Positions 5,226 through 7,740 of a stretch of DNA of 7,740 bases are shown here, piece after piece (within the stretch, counting starts at the first letter, position 1; each line of letters begins with the position of its first letter). A program made the position numbers and the translations under genes. The notes beneath the pieces were generated by a model. The model had not been told where the DNA came from. It searched no databases and was given only the letters and a program-made list of their open reading frames with translations. This DNA is from Actinomycetota bacterium (GTDB lineage: Bacteria > Actinomycetota > Actinomycetes > S36-B12 > UBA5976), in contig RFTO01000047.1 of assembly GCA_009923375.1 (NCBI GenBank), positions 1-7,740 on the forward strand. The letters are read 5' to 3'.

Positions 5226-6907
5226 GATGTTGCTTGCGCCTCGCTGCTCGTGCGGCGGATGGATTCATGCCTGAACTCGACGATGCCGTCGCCTCCGCGC
5301 ATTCCCACCAATCTAATACGCCACTTCTCATCGTCAGTTGATGGGAAGTCAGCGCGCACATGTGAACCGCGGCTCTCGGTACGCAGCAATGCGGCATGCG
5401 CCAGAAAGGCGGCCACGGTCCATAAATTCGTCATCTCCCAATCCGCAGTGCATGGTTCCCCAATGTCGCCTGCAATCTGCTTCAACCCAGCAGCGGTGGT
5501 GCGTAATTCCGCGCCGTCGCGCACAGGGCCAGCGTCAAGGGTCATGAGGGATTGAAGCTCAGCCCGACTGTCATCGCTGATCAAGGCCCCATCAACTGAT
5601 TCGCCAGCGCCAATAGCAGGGCGTCGCTGCGGCAGTTGTCCAGCCAGGTCGCGGCCGATGCGCTCAGCCAGAACCAAGCCTTCCAGTAGCGAGTTGCTGG
5701 CCAAGCGATTCGCCCCGTGAACACCGGTTCCCGCGCACTCGCCGCAGGCATAAAGCCCCGGCACCGATGTGCGGCCGCTCATGTCCGTGCGGATGCCGCC
5801 ACAGAGGTAATGCTGCGCTGGCGCCACTGGAATGAACTGGGTCACTGGGTCGATCCCATGCGCTCGGCAGGATGCAAGGATGGTCGGGAACCGCTGTTCC
5901 CAGAACTCTTCGGTGAACATCGTGGCATCAAGCCACACATGCGGTTGCTGCGTCTCGCGCATCACCCGGACGATCGCCTTGGCGACCACATCACGCGGCG
6001 CAAGATCTGCAAGTTCGTGCACACCTTGCATGAAGGTGCGGCCGGCGACATCTCGCAAAATCGCACCCTCGCCGCGGACCACTTCAGAGATAAGCGGCTG
6101 CTGACCTTCACTGCGCCCACCGAGCCACAACACCGTGGGATGGAACTGAATGAACTCGATGTCGTTTAACTCGGCGCCGGCCCGCAATGCAAGGGCGAGG
6201 CCATCGCCGGTCACAACCGATGGGTTGGTGCTCTGCGAATACACCTGGCCGATGCCGCCGGTGGCTAACACCACTGCCGGAGCCAAAACTGCGCCGACAC
6301 CGTCGCGCACACCTGCACCCATCACGTGAAGCGTCACACCTTGGGCGGCGCCGGCATCGTCCTTGAGTAGATCAAGCACGAGAGCGTGCTCGATGATCTC
6401 GATTCCTGGATCGCTTTGCACTGCAGTGACGAGCGTCCGCGAGACCTCAGCGCCAGTTGCATCACCGCCCGCATGGGCGATGCGATCCTTGTGATGTCCG
6501 CCTTCGCGGGTGAGCGCAAGCTCGCCGGATGGGTCAAGATCAAACTCCGCTCCCCAGGTGACCAACCGGCGAACCGCATCAGGACCCTCTGTCACTAAAG
6601 CCATCACCGCATCGGGGTCGCATAAACCTCCGCCGGCAAGCAGCGTGTCGCGCCAGTGGTCCATCGGCGAGTCATCTGGGTCGAGGGCGGCGGCGATTCC
6701 ACCTTGTGCCCACCGTGTGGACCCTTCGTCGATCTGCGCCTTGGTGAGCAAGCACACCGAGTAACCAGAACGCCTCACATGCAGTGCGGCACTCAAGCCG
6801 GCGACGCCGGAGCCGACGATGATCACATCCGCGCGGGCAACCCAGCCGGGCGCGGCTGACTTAAGCCGGCCCGGGATGTGCAGGTCGGCGAAGGTGAACT
6901 CGCTCAT
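5222..6907 (-). CDS. nadB: L-aspartate oxidase
   Basis: NadB is the FAD enzyme that oxidises L-aspartate to iminoaspartate, the first step of bacterial de novo NAD synthesis; NadA then makes quinolinate. The 561 residues fit the family. An FAD-binding Rossmann motif (VGSGVAGLSA, 31-40) comes first, then TRWAQGG (64-70), the REGGHHKDRIAHAGGD stretch (134-149), QFHPT (254-258), the catalytic-arginine region RGEGA (278-282), HYLCGG (366-371) and GECAGTGVHGANRLASNS (389-406). A helical C-terminal domain completes the succinate dehydrogenase/fumarate reductase flavoprotein plan. RGEGA, HYLCGG and HGANRLASNS favour aspartate oxidase over SdhA/FrdA, as does the nadC neighbour. The ATG overlaps the panC stop as ATGA, and no strong Shine-Dalgarno precedes it, so translation is probably coupled to panC. 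nadA is not in this window. Confidence 0.96.
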   Translation of the reverse strand: MSEFTFADLHIPGRLKSAAPGWVARADVIIVGSGVAGLSAALHVRRSGYSVCLLTKAQIDEGSTRWAQGGIAAALDPDDSPMDHWRDTLLAGGGLCDPDAVMALVTEGPDAVRRLVTWGAEFDLDPSGELALTREGGHHKDRIAHAGGDATGAEVSRTLVTAVQSDPGIEIIEHALVLDLLKDDAGAAQGVTLHVMGAGVRDGVGAVLAPAVVLATGGIGQVYSQSTNPSVVTGDGLALALRAGAELNDIEFIQFHPTVLWLGGRSEGQQPLISEVVRGEGAILRDVAGRTFMQGVHELADLAPRDVVAKAIVRVMRETQQPHVWLDATMFTEEFWEQRFPTILASCRAHGIDPVTQFIPVAPAQHYLCGGIRTDMSGRTSVPGLYACGECAGTGVHGANRLASNSLLEGLVLAERIGRDLAGQLPQRRPAIGAGESVDGALISDDSRAELQSLMTLDAGPVRDGAELRTTAAGLKQIAGDIGEPCTADWEMTNLWTVAAFLAHAALLRTESRGSHVRADFPSTDDEKWRIRLVGMRGGDGIVEFRHESIRRTSSEAQATS

Positions 6908-7740
6908 GCTGATGACGCCCCAGGTTCAATAGATACATTCGCTGCAGCGGACTGCGGCACTGCGGTTTGTGTGCCGGTGAAATCGATGGCGATGTTGTCG
7001 ATGAGTCTCACATCTCCCACCTTCACCGCAATCAGCATCCGCGCTTTTCCGCTGGCATCGTGGGCGAAATCCTCGCCCACCAAGGCACGGTAGTCGGGTT
7101 CGAGCATGTACGCCTGCAGGATGGCGTCGGCTGCTTCGAACACAGCGGAACGTCCCCTGGATGCACATGCCTGCCCAGCGAAAAGTGCCCGGCTAATGCC
7201 GAGTGCCTGTTGACGCTGCTGGGAAGTGAGAAACACATTCCGACTCGACAATGCCAGGCCATCAGTTTCGCGAACCGTGGGCACTGCGATCACTCGAGTG
7301 GCGATGCCGAGTCGTGAAATCATCTGCTTGATGAGCGCGAGTTGTTGGTAATCCTTCTCGCCGAAGTAAGCAACCGTGGGCTGCAAAGCGGCAAGGAAAG
7401 CGCGCACCACGGTGAGCATCCCGCGGAAGTGCCCGGGCCGCTGCGCACCTTCGTACATCTCCCCCACGGGTCCGGGGTCGGTGTCGAATGGTGCTGATCC
7501 TTCAGGAAACACGTCGACTGCAGTCGGCGCCCACACGATGTCAGCACCGGCACGGCTCGCGAGCTCGACATCGGATTCGAGCGTCCGCGGATAACGACTG
7601 AGATCTGCTTCATCGTTGAATTGCAGTGCGTTGACATAAACAGTGACGATGACGGTGCCCGAATCGCCAGCGTCGGCGCGAGCCTGTTTGATTAACGCAG
7701 CATGTCCTGCGTGCAACGCACCCATGGTCATCACCACGAA
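6904..7740 (-). CDS. panC: pantothenate synthetase, 5' end outside window
   Basis: PanC condenses pantoate with beta-alanine using ATP to give pantothenate. The frame is open through the window edge (TTC at 7740-7738, then GTG GTG ATG), and 278 residues are visible. By comparison with known PanC about 20 N-terminal residues are missing, so no start is assigned. Visible signatures: MTMGALHAGH (visible residues 4-13, the HIGH-type nucleotide-binding motif), LSRYPRTLESD, RPGHFRGMLTVV, YFGEKDYQQLALIKQM, PTVRETDGLALSSRN (the KMSKS-equivalent region) and LIDNIAI near the C-terminus. One departure: the usual F-V-N-P-x-Q-F stretch reads YVNALQF, with Ala for Pro. The stop overlaps the nadB start as ATGA. 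It is the first visible gene of the operon; the promoter and any upstream gene lie beyond the window. Confidence 0.95.
   Translation of the reverse strand, partial: FVVMTMGALHAGHAALIKQARADAGDSGTVIVTVYVNALQFNDEADLSRYPRTLESDVELASRAGADIVWAPTAVDVFPEGSAPFDTDPGPVGEMYEGAQRPGHFRGMLTVVRAFLAALQPTVAYFGEKDYQQLALIKQMISRLGIATRVIAVPTVRETDGLALSSRNVFLTSQQRQQALGISRALFAGQACASRGRSAVFEAADAILQAYMLEPDYRALVGEDFAHDASGKARMLIAVKVGDVRLIDNIAIDFTGTQTAVPQSAAANVSIEPGASSA

Overview
The window looks like chromosome of a high-GC actinomycete (Actinomycetota). The case rests on moderately high GC with G/C-rich third codon positions, protein wording typical of the phylum (an actinobacterial-type LysRS ending FPLVKPE, a CoaX with DFGTSTNIDVVS, a Streptomyces-like PanC with MTMGALH), and the gene order panC-nadB-nadC-coaX-lysS, which I recall from Streptomyces-type genomes. 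Genus cannot be read from this stretch.

Left part (1-1775, plus strand): the C-terminal half of a sensor histidine kinase, cut by the window edge, is followed after 170 bases by a gene for a secreted protein. That gene has a good ribosome binding site, a clear signal peptide, three tandem 36-base repeats encoding an acidic 12-residue unit, a duplicated helical segment (LVTKGTLTQ), and a Gly/Met/His/Arg-rich tail. It is interrupted: one T appears to be missing at about 1093, in a degenerate fourth repeat. Restoring that base joins two reading frames into one 340-residue protein. The upstream gap holds a CTCAG direct repeat with a 10-base period and an inverted repeat just before the ribosome binding site. 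This gap and the secreted protein are the least ordinary part of the window.

Middle (1776-1971): a convergent intergenic region with a long two-part hairpin followed by T5, a good intrinsic terminator for the plus-strand gene and probably also a barrier for lysS transcripts arriving from the other side. A second perfect hairpin lies next to it.

Right part (1972-7740, minus strand): a cofactor operon read right to left as panC (5' end outside the window), nadB, nadC, coaX, then lysS after a 72-base gap. The first four overlap by 1-4 bases (ATGA, ATGA, TGATG), the pattern of translational coupling. PanC makes pantothenate and CoaX phosphorylates it as the first step to coenzyme A. NadB oxidises aspartate to iminoaspartate and NadC converts quinolinate to nicotinate mononucleotide; the intervening enzyme, quinolinate synthase NadA, is not in the window. 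lysS may be read through from the operon or from its own, possibly leaderless, promoter.

I see no tRNA, rRNA, CRISPR array, insertion sequence, phage gene or defence gene. The right part is ordinary housekeeping. The candidates for something new are the frameshifted repeat protein and its possible control by the neighbouring two-component system.
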